Assembly: GCF_900101045.1 (NCBI RefSeq)
Contig: NZ_FNFN01000002.1
Location: forward strand, 186,001-250,000
Source: Nocardioides sp. YR527
Lineage (GTDB): Bacteria; Actinomycetota; Actinomycetes; Propionibacteriales; Nocardioidaceae
Reading direction: 5' to 3'
Length of the DNA: 64,000 nt
Shown: in pieces, positions 1 through 9,168 of the stretch
How positions within the stretch are numbered: the stretch's first letter is position 1
Layout: each line of letters begins with the position of its first letter
Notes under the pieces: generated by a model
Database searches by the model: none
What the model saw: only the letters and a program-made list of their open reading frames with translations
What the model was told of the DNA's origin: nothing
Program-made: the position numbers and the translations under genes

Positions 1-35
1 TTCTCCCAACGCCGAGTCGGCGCATCCTGACGCAG

Positions 36-81
36 AATCAGGCCGAGTCGGCTCGTCATGACGAGCCGACTCGGCCTGATT
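36..81. repeat. Perfect 46-bp palindrome in permease 3' flank
   Basis: The bases from 36 to 81 read identically on both strands, with a centre at TCATGA (56-61). The arm contains GCCGACTCGGC, which recurs at 11-21 and 91-105, so the whole 1-110 stretch is a cluster of the same unit. It lies about 50 bases beyond the stop of the reverse-strand permease gene and could act as a stem-loop terminator, although no U-run follows it. No gene is visible in 1-131. Confidence 0.7.
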
Positions 82-131
82 TGGGGTGAGGACGAGCCGA
101 CTCGGCCTTTCGTACGGCAATCCTCAGCCGG

Positions 132-1544
132 TCACGACCGCTCGATGTCGTCGTCGAGCCGGTCCCCGAAGCCCTCACGAGAGTCCTGGGACGCCGCGAA
201 GACCGAGGCGCCGGAGCGGTTGCCGACGGTGATCTCGTTGAACAGCAGGTTGAGCACGACGGCGACCAAGGCGGTGGCGCTGATGCCGGAGTGCATGATG
301 ACGCCGAGCCACTCCGGGAAGGCGTCCCAGAAGGTCGGTGCGGCGATGGGCAGGATGCCGACGGCGATCGCGACGGAGACGATCACCATGTTGAGGTTGT
401 CCTCGTAGTCGACGCGCGACAGGGTGCGGATCCCGGAGGCGGCGACCGAGCCGAAGAGCACGATGCCGGCGCCGCCCAGCACCGGATAGGGAATAGCAGC
501 CACCACCGCTCCGACCACCGGCAGCAGACCGAGCAACAGCAGGACGAGACCGCCAGTCGCCACCACGTACCGGCTCCGGATGCCGGTCAGAGCGACCAGC
601 CCGACGTTCTGTGCGAACGCGCTGCACGGGAAGGTGCCGAACAAGGGGGCGACCGTGGTGGCGGCCATGTCGGCACGGAGACCGCGAGCGACCCGTCGGG
701 CGTCCACGTCGGTCTCCACGATCTCGCCGATCGCCAGGATGTCGGCGGTCGTCTCGGTCATGATCACCAGCACGACGATCGTCATCGAGACGATGGCGCC
801 GACCTCGAAGGTGGGACTGCCGAAGTGCAGGACCGGCGGCAGCGCGACCAGGCGAGCATCACCGACCGAGGAGAAGTCCGCCTGCCCCGCGATCGCCGCG
901 ATCACCGTCCCGACGACGAGCCCGATGAGGATCGACAGCCGTGAGATCGCTCCCTGGAACACCCGGCTGATCACCAGGATGATGAGCAGAGTCAGCCCGG
1001 CGTACGCGATGTTGGTCATCGAGCCGTAGTCCGGCGCGGTCGCGTCGTTGCCCATCGCCCAGCGGAACGCCACCGGCATCAGCGAGAGGCCGATGACCGT
1101 GATGATCGTGCCGGTGACGACGGCCGGGAACAGCCGGACCAGCTGGGCGAAGAACGAGGACAGGACCAGCCCGATCAGGCCGGCGACGATGATCGCGCCG
1201 AAGACTGGACGCAGCCCGTCCTCGCTGGCGATGGTGACCATCGTCGACACGCTGGCGAACGAGATGCCCTGCACGATCGGCAACCGGCTGCCGAACGGTC
1301 CGAGGCCGAGCGTCTGCAGCAGCGTCGCGAGGCCGGAGACGAAGAGGCCCGCGGTCACCAGCAGCGCCAGGTCCGTGCCGGAGAGGCCCGCGGCACCCCC
1401 GACGATGAGCGGCGGCGCGATCACGCCGCCGTACATCGTCAGGATGTGCTGCGTGCCGTAGGCGAGGAGCTGACCCGGCGGATGCCGCTCGTCCTCAGGT
1501 CGGGTCGGGCCGGATGCGGTTGTCTGTCTCCTACGACCGAACAT
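132..1544 (-). CDS. Nucleobase:cation symporter-2, urate/xanthine permease
   Basis: This is a 470-residue, very hydrophobic protein with about 12-14 membrane segments, the normal size for NCS2 (nucleobase-ascorbate) transporters. The family signature is visible around residues 310-320 as QNVGLVALTGI, and the early QHILTMYGG motif fits UacT/UapA-type purine carriers. It probably imports urate or xanthine with a cation across the cytoplasmic membrane. It starts 10 bases after the urate oxidase stop on the same strand and closes the uraD-uraH-uricase operon, which argues for urate as substrate. The exact purine cannot be told from sequence alone. Confidence 0.88.
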   Translation of the reverse strand: MFGRRRQTTASGPTRPEDERHPPGQLLAYGTQHILTMYGGVIAPPLIVGGAAGLSGTDLALLVTAGLFVSGLATLLQTLGLGPFGSRLPIVQGISFASVSTMVTIASEDGLRPVFGAIIVAGLIGLVLSSFFAQLVRLFPAVVTGTIITVIGLSLMPVAFRWAMGNDATAPDYGSMTNIAYAGLTLLIILVISRVFQGAISRLSILIGLVVGTVIAAIAGQADFSSVGDARLVALPPVLHFGSPTFEVGAIVSMTIVVLVIMTETTADILAIGEIVETDVDARRVARGLRADMAATTVAPLFGTFPCSAFAQNVGLVALTGIRSRYVVATGGLVLLLLGLLPVVGAVVAAIPYPVLGGAGIVLFGSVAASGIRTLSRVDYEDNLNMVIVSVAIAVGILPIAAPTFWDAFPEWLGVIMHSGISATALVAVVLNLLFNEITVGNRSGASVFAASQDSREGFGDRLDDDIERS

Positions 1545-1554
1545 GGCCCGGCCC

Positions 1555-2460
1555 TCAGCAGAATCCGGGGATGGCGTGCCAGGCGTTGCCGGCGTCGGGG
1601 GCCTCGTCGCGTACGACCGAGGCTTCGATCAGGCCGTAGGGCCGGTCCGCGGCGAAGAAGACCTCGCCGGGGTTGTCCAGGCCGAAGGGCGAGAGGTCGG
1701 AGAGGAAGTGGTGCTTGTTGGGCGCGGAGAACTTGATCTCGGCGACGTCACCGTGCTGCTCGAGCACCGAGGTGCCCATCCCGTTCAGGGTCTGCTGCAG
1801 CGCGAGGCTGTGGATCTCCGCGAACCGCTGCAGCAGCAGCGCCCGGATCGAGTCGTACGACTTGTCCCAGTCCACGTCCGTGCCGTCATAGCGCCAGCGG
1901 GCGACGAGCGAGGTCGCCAGGATCCGGTCGGTGGTCTCCTGCAGGGTCGTGTACTCGTCCTTGAGGAAGCCGTGGAACTCCGAGCCGGTCGACTTGAGCA
2001 CGACCAGGTCCTTGATGCCGGAGACGACGTGCGCCACCCGATCCGACCCACGGCCGTCGACGTTCACCACGGTGGTCCGTACGCCGCCACCCGAGCGGAC
2101 GAAGGAGTGGTCGTGACCCGCGCCGTCGACCTGGATCCGGTCCCAGGCGTACTCGTCGATCTCTACCCGGGCGCCCTCGGCGGCTGGGCAGGCCTCGAGG
2201 TAGCGGTCGGCGAGGGCGAGCGCGAACTCCTCGATCGAGGCGACACCGATCTTCTTCGCGTAGGCGAAGACGGTGTTCTTCTGGGTGTCGGTGGGCAGTA
2301 CGTCCTTCTGGTCGCCGCTGGTGTGGGCGTCGTCGAAGCTGCCGCGCAGCGAGGTCGAGACGTTGAGGTCCCGGATCTGGTGACGAGGCGTGTCGCGGTA
2401 GATGCGTACGACGCGGTTCTCGGCTTTGCCGTACTGGTTCGGGCCAAGGCGGATGGGCAT
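1555..2460 (-). CDS. Urate oxidase (uricase)
   Basis: The 301-residue protein oxidises urate to 5-hydroxyisourate with O2 and no metal cofactor. The catalytic set of the family is visible: Lys12 in YGKAENRV, Thr57 in LPTDTQKNT, and Asn248 and His250 in the NKHHF motif. Length is typical of bacterial uricases (about 300). Its start lies one base after the 5-hydroxyisourate hydrolase stop, so the two are translationally linked, and the hydrolase would process its unstable product at once. It lacks a clear C-terminal SKL-type signal, as expected in bacteria. Confidence 0.95.
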   Translation of the reverse strand: MPIRLGPNQYGKAENRVVRIYRDTPRHQIRDLNVSTSLRGSFDDAHTSGDQKDVLPTDTQKNTVFAYAKKIGVASIEEFALALADRYLEACPAAEGARVEIDEYAWDRIQVDGAGHDHSFVRSGGGVRTTVVNVDGRGSDRVAHVVSGIKDLVVLKSTGSEFHGFLKDEYTTLQETTDRILATSLVARWRYDGTDVDWDKSYDSIRALLLQRFAEIHSLALQQTLNGMGTSVLEQHGDVAEIKFSAPNKHHFLSDLSPFGLDNPGEVFFAADRPYGLIEASVVRDEAPDAGNAWHAIPGFC

Positions 2461-2461
2461 G

Positions 2462-2800
2462 TCAGCTCCCTCGGTAGGTGGAGTAGGCGAACGGACTCAG
2501 CAGAAGTGGCACGTGGTGGTGCCGCCGGTCGGTGACCGCGAAGGTGACGGAGACCTGCGGGTAGAAGCACTCCTGACCGGTCGCCGCGTAGTAGGCGGCG
2601 GTGCCGAACCGGAGCTGATAGGTGCCGGCCGGGACCTGATCGGGTCCCAGGTCGGCCACCCGGCCGTCACCGTCGGTGACGGCGTCGGCGAGGACGACGG
2701 ACGACTCGTTGGCGTCGATCCGGCTGAGCCGGACCGGGACACCGGCGGCCGGGCGGCCGAGCGCGGTGTCGAGCACGTGGGTGGTGATGGCGCTGTTCAT
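2462..2800 (-). CDS. uraH: 5-hydroxyisourate hydrolase (transthyretin-like)
   Basis: This 112-residue protein has the two signatures of the family: an N-terminal THVLDTALGRPA and a C-terminal YSTYRGS tetrapeptide. It hydrolyses 5-hydroxyisourate to OHCU in the urate-to-allantoin route. Its start overlaps the OHCU decarboxylase stop by four bases and the urate oxidase follows immediately, so all three pathway enzymes are co-transcribed in the order decarboxylase, hydrolase, oxidase. Nothing in the sequence is unusual for the family. Confidence 0.94.
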   Translation of the reverse strand: MNSAITTHVLDTALGRPAAGVPVRLSRIDANESSVVLADAVTDGDGRVADLGPDQVPAGTYQLRFGTAAYYAATGQECFYPQVSVTFAVTDRRHHHVPLLLSPFAYSTYRGS

Positions 2801-3303
2801 GCCGAGACCTCGGCGTCCAGGACCCGCTCGAGGCGGAGCAGCGCGATCCGGCGCAGCTCGTCGGCGACCACCGCCGCCTCCTCGTCGCGCTCGTGACCCA
2901 GCCTCTCGCGGAGGGCGCCGAGCACCTGGTCGGCCGAGAGACCCGTGGCGCAGATCAGGAAGACCCGGCCGAAGCGCTCCTCGTAGGCGCGGTTGCCCTC
3001 GGCGAGGGCATGTGCGGTGGCCTGGTCGGTGCCGACCGCGGCCTGCTCGCGCCGCGACCAGGCGGCCTCGGCGTGCTCGCCCTCGGCGCGCTCCCCGATC
3101 CGCGGGTGAGCGGCCAGCGCCTGGTCGATGTCGGCCGCGGTGAACCGGCGGGCGGCCAGGTCGGCAGCGCGGGCGACGTCGGCCTCGTCGGCGTAGGGGC
3201 GGCCGGCCAGTACGGCGGCGACCCAGCTCGGCGCGTCGCAGCAGGCCTGCAGCACAGGGCGTACGACATCCGCCGGTGAGGTGTTGAAGCTCTGGAGATC
3301 CAT
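2797..3303 (-). CDS. uraD: 2-oxo-4-hydroxy-4-carboxy-5-ureidoimidazoline (OHCU) decarboxylase
   Basis: This 168-residue all-helical protein matches OHCU decarboxylases: the catalytic His66 lies in HPRIGE and the FNTSPAD start motif is conserved. It turns OHCU into (S)-allantoin, the last step of urate breakdown here. It is the first gene of the reverse-strand urate operon and overlaps uraH by four bases. A palindrome 22 bases upstream of its start (3325-3340) is a candidate operator. No allantoinase or allantoate gene is in the window, so the fate of allantoin is not shown. Confidence 0.93.
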   Translation of the reverse strand: MDLQSFNTSPADVVRPVLQACCDAPSWVAAVLAGRPYADEADVARAADLAARRFTAADIDQALAAHPRIGERAEGEHAEAAWSRREQAAVGTDQATAHALAEGNRAYEERFGRVFLICATGLSADQVLGALRERLGHERDEEAAVVADELRRIALLRLERVLDAEVSA

Positions 3304-3324
3304 GAACCGTTCTCTCTCGCTATG

Positions 3325-3340
3325 CGGAAACTAATTTCCG
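3325..3340. promoter_or_regulatory. Candidate operator upstream of the urate operon
   Basis: CGGAAA-CTAA-TTTCCG is a perfect 6-bp inverted repeat, 22 bases before the uraD start. Related TCCGCA/CGGAA palindromes occur between aceB and the IclR gene (6776-6788, 6848-6864), so one regulator could bind all three. The regulator assignment is inference. Confidence 0.5.
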
Positions 3341-3405
3341 TACAGCAACAACGATTGCATGTGTCGCTCATCACAGTCAACAGTTTGTTGAAAACGCCTT
3401 GGGGA

Positions 3406-3873
3406 CTACTCGCGTTCGCGGTTCAGGTAGTTGTAGACGGTGAACCGGGTGACCCCGAGCGCCCCGGCCACGATCTCGGCGCTCTTGCGGTAGTCGAAGG
3501 CGCCGCGCTCCTCGAGCAGCCGCACCGCGCGCTGCTTGCCCTGCCGGTCCAACGTCCGCAGGTCGCCTCCGAGCTCCTCCGCGACGTCGGCGAGGAGCCC
3601 CTCCAACCCGCCGGCCGTACGCCGCGGCGCGCTGTGTCCTTCGACGCGCACCTGGAAGGTGATCTGGTCGGCGCCATGGTCGAGACCCGCGGCGACCACC
3701 GAGGCCAGGGTCGCCAGCACCGCCTCCCGCTCGCCGCGCACCGAGGTGCCCAGCGGCCCGAAGTCGCACTCCAGACCGGCCTCACGAGCGGCCTCGAGCG
3801 CCGCCGTCGCGTGCTCGGGCGGCTCACCCTCGCCACGGAACGGTTCGGTGGTGAACTCGGCTTCGACGCGCAT
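3406..3873 (-). CDS. Thiamine-binding-like domain fused to HTH_22-type DNA-binding domain
   Basis: The 155-residue protein has two parts. Residues 1 to about 80 resemble the MTH1187/YqgV (YkoF-like) thiamine-binding fold, with EAEFTTEPF and a GLECDFGPLGTSV segment. Residues about 113-155 end in a helix-turn-helix like the C-terminus of YheO/DauR-type regulators (LEERGAFDYRKSAEIVAGAL then VTRFTVYNYLN). It is probably a ligand-sensing regulator of a neighbouring gene set. It sits between the urate operon and the DUF6986-aceB operon on the same strand. Its ATG directly follows an 11-bp stem-loop that buries any ribosome site, so translation may be low or controlled. The domain calls rest on motif recognition only. 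Confidence 0.62.
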   Translation of the reverse strand: MRVEAEFTTEPFRGEGEPPEHATAALEAAREAGLECDFGPLGTSVRGEREAVLATLASVVAAGLDHGADQITFQVRVEGHSAPRRTAGGLEGLLADVAEELGGDLRTLDRQGKQRAVRLLEERGAFDYRKSAEIVAGALGVTRFTVYNYLNRERE

Positions 3874-3899
3874 GGCGGCAGGCTACCCAGCCTGCCGCC
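3874..3899 (-). terminator. Stem-loop after DUF6986 gene
   Basis: A perfect 11-bp stem (GGCGGCAGGCT with its complement) encloses a four-base loop, 15 bases after the DUF6986 stop codon. It has no U-run. It could end the aceB-DUF6986 transcript, and it also forms the leader of the next reverse-strand gene, whose ATG touches the stem. Confidence 0.55.
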
Positions 3900-3914
3900 G
3901 CGCGATCGTCATGC

Positions 3915-5137
3915 TCAGGCGGCGATCCGCCGCCGCGCGAGCTCGGCCAGCTTGGCCAGGTCGATCCCGGCCAAGCTCTCGACCTCGTCGGCCGCGACCG
4001 CCCCGCACTCCACCCCGCGCAGCACGAACGCGGCGAGCGCGGCAGCAGTGGCGGGCTCGTCGAGATAGCTGGAGTCGCCACCGTGGACGTACGCCCGCAG
4101 CCGGGCCGAGGCGACCTCGAGCCCGTCTCGGAAGAACGCGTACGTCGCCAGGTAGCGACTCGGCAGCTGGGCCGGGTGCAGGTCCCAGCCCTGGTAGATC
4201 CCACGGGCCAGTGACCGGCTCACCAGACGCGAGTGGAGCCGCCACGCCGCGCGCACCGCATCGGGGTCCCCGACCGGGAGCACGTTGGTCGAGCCGTCCG
4301 AGACGAAGACGCCGGTGCCGGCGGCCGCCACCTGCATCACGTCCTTGGCGTGGTCGGCGACCGGGTGCTCCATGCTCTGGAAGGCCGCCGCGACCCCGAG
4401 CGAGGCGGAGTAGTCGTAGGTCCCGTAGTGCAGACCCGTGACCCGACCGGACCCGGCGGCGATCATCCGCGCGATCAGCGCGGTGCCGTCGGAGCCGAGG
4501 ATCGCCTGCGGCGTCTCGACCTGGATCTCGAACCGCAGGCTCCCGGCCTCGATCCCGTGGGCGGCCTCGAGCGCGTCCAGCGCGGTCACCATGGCAGTGA
4601 CCTGCTCGACCGAGGTCACCTTGGGCAGCGTGATCACGAACCCGTCACCCAGACCGCCGGCCCGGGCGAGCTCGCCCAGGAACAGGTCCAGCGTACGCAG
4701 CCCGCGGTGTCGCGTCGGCGCCTCGAAGGACTTGATTCGGATGCCGTGGAACGGCGGCGCGGAGCCATCCTGAACGGTGGCGGCGAGCACCGCGCCGGCG
4801 GCGACCACCGCGGCGTCCTCGTCCTCGTCCGGCCGGTTCCCGTAGCCGTCCTCGAAGTCGATCCGCAGGTCCTCGATGGGCTCGGCGGCCAGCTTGGCCC
4901 GCACCCGGTCAAGGACCTCCGCGTCCACGTCGGCCATCGATGCCGCATGCTCAGCCAGTACCTGACCGGCCTCGGCGGACCACTGCGCCACCGTCTTCTC
5001 GTCGTAGCGGTCGCCCGGCACGTAGACCGTGTGCACCGGCTGCCGTACGCCACGGTCCCCCGGATAGCTCGCGGTCAGGGCCGCATCGGCATCGGCGAGC
5101 TCACGATCGATTCGCCCGAGGATCTCCTCGAGATAGC

Positions 5138-5141
<4 letters not shown>
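3915..5141 (-). CDS. DUF6986 family aldolase/citrate-lyase-beta-like protein
   Basis: This 408-residue protein looks like the HpcH/HpaI-citrate lyase beta superfamily: IDFEDGYG near residue 95 and [10 protein letters not shown] near 200 carry the acidic residues that bind metal and substrate in that fold. Actinobacterial proteins of this type are annotated DUF6986 and their reaction is not established. Its start overlaps the malate synthase stop by four bases, so the two are co-translated. Malate synthase belongs to the same structural superfamily. A role in making or using glyoxylate or a malyl-type compound is plausible but not shown. Confidence 0.75.
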
Positions 5142-6727
<1,586 letters not shown>

Positions 6728-6775
6728 GAGCTCCACCCTCCCAGGGTTAGTGTTTTCCTTTGAATGGATTCTTCT

Positions 6776-6788
6776 TTCCGCATTGCGG
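6776..6788. promoter_or_regulatory. Candidate IclR operator in aceB leader
   Basis: TCCGCA-T-TGCGGA is a perfect 6-bp inverted repeat, about 50 bases upstream of the aceB GTG start in the divergent aceB/iclR region. Its core resembles the urate operon palindrome at 3325-3340. Confidence 0.5.
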
Positions 6789-6847
6789 ATATTAATCCCG
6801 TCAGACAAGGGACGCAACCAGCCGGGTTTCCTCTAGACGACGCTAGA

Positions 6848-6864
6848 CTTCCGTCATCCGGAAG
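6848..6864. promoter_or_regulatory. Second palindrome next to the IclR gene
   Basis: CTTCCG-TCATC-CGGAAG is a perfect 6-bp inverted repeat, 28 bases upstream of the IclR gene start, and a further CCGGAAGAAC copy follows at 6871. This placement is typical for autoregulation. Confidence 0.45.
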
Positions 6865-6892
6865 AACAGCCCGGAAGAACTAAGGAGTTCAG

Positions 6893-7660
6893 GTGAGCGA
6901 GAACGAGAAGGCGCCGAAGGCACGCACGGGGGCCGTGCAGTCGATCGAGCGAGCCTTCGCGCTGCTGGAGACGATGGCCGACGCTGGCGGGACCATGGGA
7001 CTCTCCCAGCTCGCCGCGGCTTCCGGCCTGCCGCTGCCGACCATCCACCGGCTGGTCCGCACCCTCGTCGACCTGGGCTACCTCCGCCAGGAGGCCAACC
7101 GGCAGTACGTCCTCGGCCCGAAGCTGATCCGGCTCGGCGAGAGCTCCTCGCGCATGCTCAGCACCTGGGCCCGCCCCCACCTCGCCCGGCTCGTCGACGA
7201 GGTCGGCGAGTCGGCCAACCTGGCGATGCTCGACGGCGACCAGATCGTCTACGTCGCCCACACCGAGTCGCGTCAGTCGATGCGGATGTTCACCGAGGTC
7301 GGCCGCCGGGTGTCCCCGCACTGCACCGCCGTCGGCAAGGCGATCCTCGCCGACATGGCGCCTGACCAGGTCCGCGACATCCTCCGGCGCACCGACATGG
7401 TCCCCTACACCTCCACCACGATCACCTCGCGCGACGACTACCTCGACCAGCTCGAGCAGGTCCGCGAGCGCCGCTACGCCATCGACGAGGGCGAGCAGGA
7501 GGCAGGCGTACGCTGCGTGGCCGTCGCCGTCCCCGACTACGCCCCGCGCCTGGCGATGTCGATCAGCGGCCCCACCGGCCGGATGAGCGACGAGCTCATC
7601 GAGCGCGCCGTCCCGCTGCTCACCGAGGCCGGCAAGCAGCTCGCCGCCGACCTGGCCTGA
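6893..7660 (+). CDS. IclR family transcriptional regulator
   Basis: The 255-residue protein has the IclR layout: an N-terminal winged helix-turn-helix (about residues 14-75, IERAFALLETMA then LSQLAAASGLPLPTIHRLV) and a C-terminal effector domain with HCTAVGKAILA and the ISGP motif. The start is GTG at 6893 behind AAGGAG. It is divergent from malate synthase A and close to the urate operon. IclR proteins such as AllR sense glyoxylate or allantoin-related ligands, so control of glyoxylate/urate genes here is a reasonable inference. The effector is not known. Confidence 0.9.
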   Translation: MSENEKAPKARTGAVQSIERAFALLETMADAGGTMGLSQLAAASGLPLPTIHRLVRTLVDLGYLRQEANRQYVLGPKLIRLGESSSRMLSTWARPHLARLVDEVGESANLAMLDGDQIVYVAHTESRQSMRMFTEVGRRVSPHCTAVGKAILADMAPDQVRDILRRTDMVPYTSTTITSRDDYLDQLEQVRERRYAIDEGEQEAGVRCVAVAVPDYAPRLAMSISGPTGRMSDELIERAVPLLTEAGKQLAADLA

Positions 7661-7673
7661 GCTTCGTCGGCGG

Positions 7674-8048
7674 TCAGCCGCCGTACGGCACCGTGATGAT
7701 CTCGAGGTTGTGCCCGTCGGGGCTCTCCCAGTAGACGCCGCGACCGCCGTCGTTGTGGTTGATCTGGCCCTCCCGCCGGTGGAAGGGGTCGGCCCAGTAG
7801 GTGATGCCGCGCTCCTTGATCCGCCCGAAGATCTCGTCGAACTCGGTCTCGGAGACCTTGAACGCGTAGTGCTGCGGCCGGAAGCCCTGGTCCTCCACCA
7901 CGTCGAGGCTGACCTGGTTGGTGAGCTCGACGACCCGAAACGGGCCGAAGACCTGGGCCTCCGGAAGTCCGAGGATCTCGGTCAGATGGGTCGCCATCGC
8001 GTCCCGGTCGGAGGCGTGAACGATCGTATGGTTCAGCTGGACGCTCAT
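7674..8048 (-). CDS. VOC (glyoxalase/bleomycin-resistance fold) protein
   Basis: The start at 8048 is chosen because AGGAGA lies just upstream; this gives 124 residues in two beta-alpha-beta-beta-beta modules. Candidate metal ligands are His in LNHTIVH, His in QHYAFKV and Glu in GHNLEIIT near the C-terminus. The family includes glyoxalases, dioxygenases and resistance proteins, so the substrate cannot be named. It converges on the IclR gene with a 13-base gap and is divergent from the carbonic anhydrase remnant. Confidence 0.8.
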   Translation of the reverse strand: MSVQLNHTIVHASDRDAMATHLTEILGLPEAQVFGPFRVVELTNQVSLDVVEDQGFRPQHYAFKVSETEFDEIFGRIKERGITYWADPFHRREGQINHNDGGRGVYWESPDGHNLEIITVPYGG

Positions 8049-8168
8049 CGAATTCTCCTCTCGCGTCATGACGACTCTAGGTCGCGGATCCGACGCCGCC
8101 GACCGCAATTCGTGGTACGTATTGCGGTCCACGGGTCACCTCGACCCGGTAGATCTCGGGAGATCTCC

Positions 8169-8941
8169 ATGTTGCGCACCACCGTCGGGCTGAACCGTCG
8201 CGCCCTGCTCCAGGGAGCCGTCGCCGTCGCAGGGCTCACCCCTCTGTCCTCGCAGCGGGCGCTTCCGCGACCTCCGCCGGCCCACCGCACCAGAGTCCCA
8301 TCCGCATCTACCGCGGCGGCACCCAGCAGGAGCACCTGCCCGCTCTGCGCGTCCACTATCCCCACGATGCGACCGTCACGATGAAGTACATCCGCGAGGA
8401 CGCGGACGAGGCCGACGGCTGCGCTGTCCGGGGCGACGAGGAGACCGTACGCGCCGAGCTCCCGCCTGGCGTCGGTTCGCTCGAGATGGCCGGCGTGACG
8501 TACGGCCTGGTGCAGTTCCACTGGCACACCCCGAGCGAGCATCTGCTCTCCGCGCGGGGCTACCCGATCGAGATGCACTTCGTGCACCAGGACGCCTCAG
8601 GCCACACCCTCGTCGTCGGCGTCTGGGTCCGCCCGGGCCTCGTCAACCCGACCCTCGGCCGCCTCTACGACCACCTGGTCTCCGAGTGCGCGACCGCCGA
8701 CCACGTCGGCCACATCGACGTCGGCGCCCTCCTACCCCGCCGGCACACGTCCTACCGCTACGACGGCTCCCTGACGACCGCGCCCTACACCGAGCACGTC
8801 CAGTGGGTCATGCTCACCGACCCGATCACCGCCTCACCCCGCCAGATCGACCGGTTCCGCACCATGTTCCCGACCGGCAACCGGCGCGACGTCCAGGACA
8901 TCAACGACCGCTTCGTCCTCACCGACGGATACAGACCCTGA
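8169..8941 (+). pseudogene. Alpha-carbonic anhydrase, frameshifted near its signal peptide
   Basis: The main frame carries the alpha-carbonic anhydrase core: HQSPIRI, zinc ligands in QFHWHTPSEH and EMHFVH, and LTTAPYTEHVQW. This frame has no good start; it is open only in-line with a twin-arginine-like signal (start 8169, NRRALLQGAVAVAGLT) that lies in another frame. One missing base at about 8245-8252 would join the two into a roughly 257-residue exported enzyme that hydrates CO2. The ATG at 8381 would give a truncated protein lacking the first strand. It is either a recent pseudogene or a sequencing error. Confidence 0.72.
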
Positions 8942-9080
8942 CAAGAAGCGTCCCGACGCCAGCGTCCGAAATTGGCCAGTGCGCCGAGCAACTCGGGGCG
9001 GCGGCAACTGCTTAGGGAGACTCAGTCGCTCCGACCTTGTCGACTATCACACCGTGGCACTGCCGCGCCCGTACACCCAA

Positions 9081-9097
9081 TTAGGTATACAACCTAA
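9081..9097. promoter_or_regulatory. Palindrome upstream of the Fic/Doc gene
   Basis: TTAGGT-ATACA-ACCTAA is a perfect 6-bp inverted repeat, 72 bases upstream of the start at 9169 and within an AT-richer patch. It is a candidate operator for autoregulation of the toxin-like gene. Confidence 0.45.
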
Positions 9098-9168
9098 GGC
9101 TAGGTCACGCCGAGCCAACCCCTGCGCAACCCTCCCAAGTCTCGAACCAAGAGTCTGCGGAGGACAGC

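Noticed and set aside
6728..6817. Thirty-residue N-terminal extension of malate synthase
   Set aside because: It overlaps the palindromic operator and lacks a ribosome site, while GTG 6727 has a strong one.
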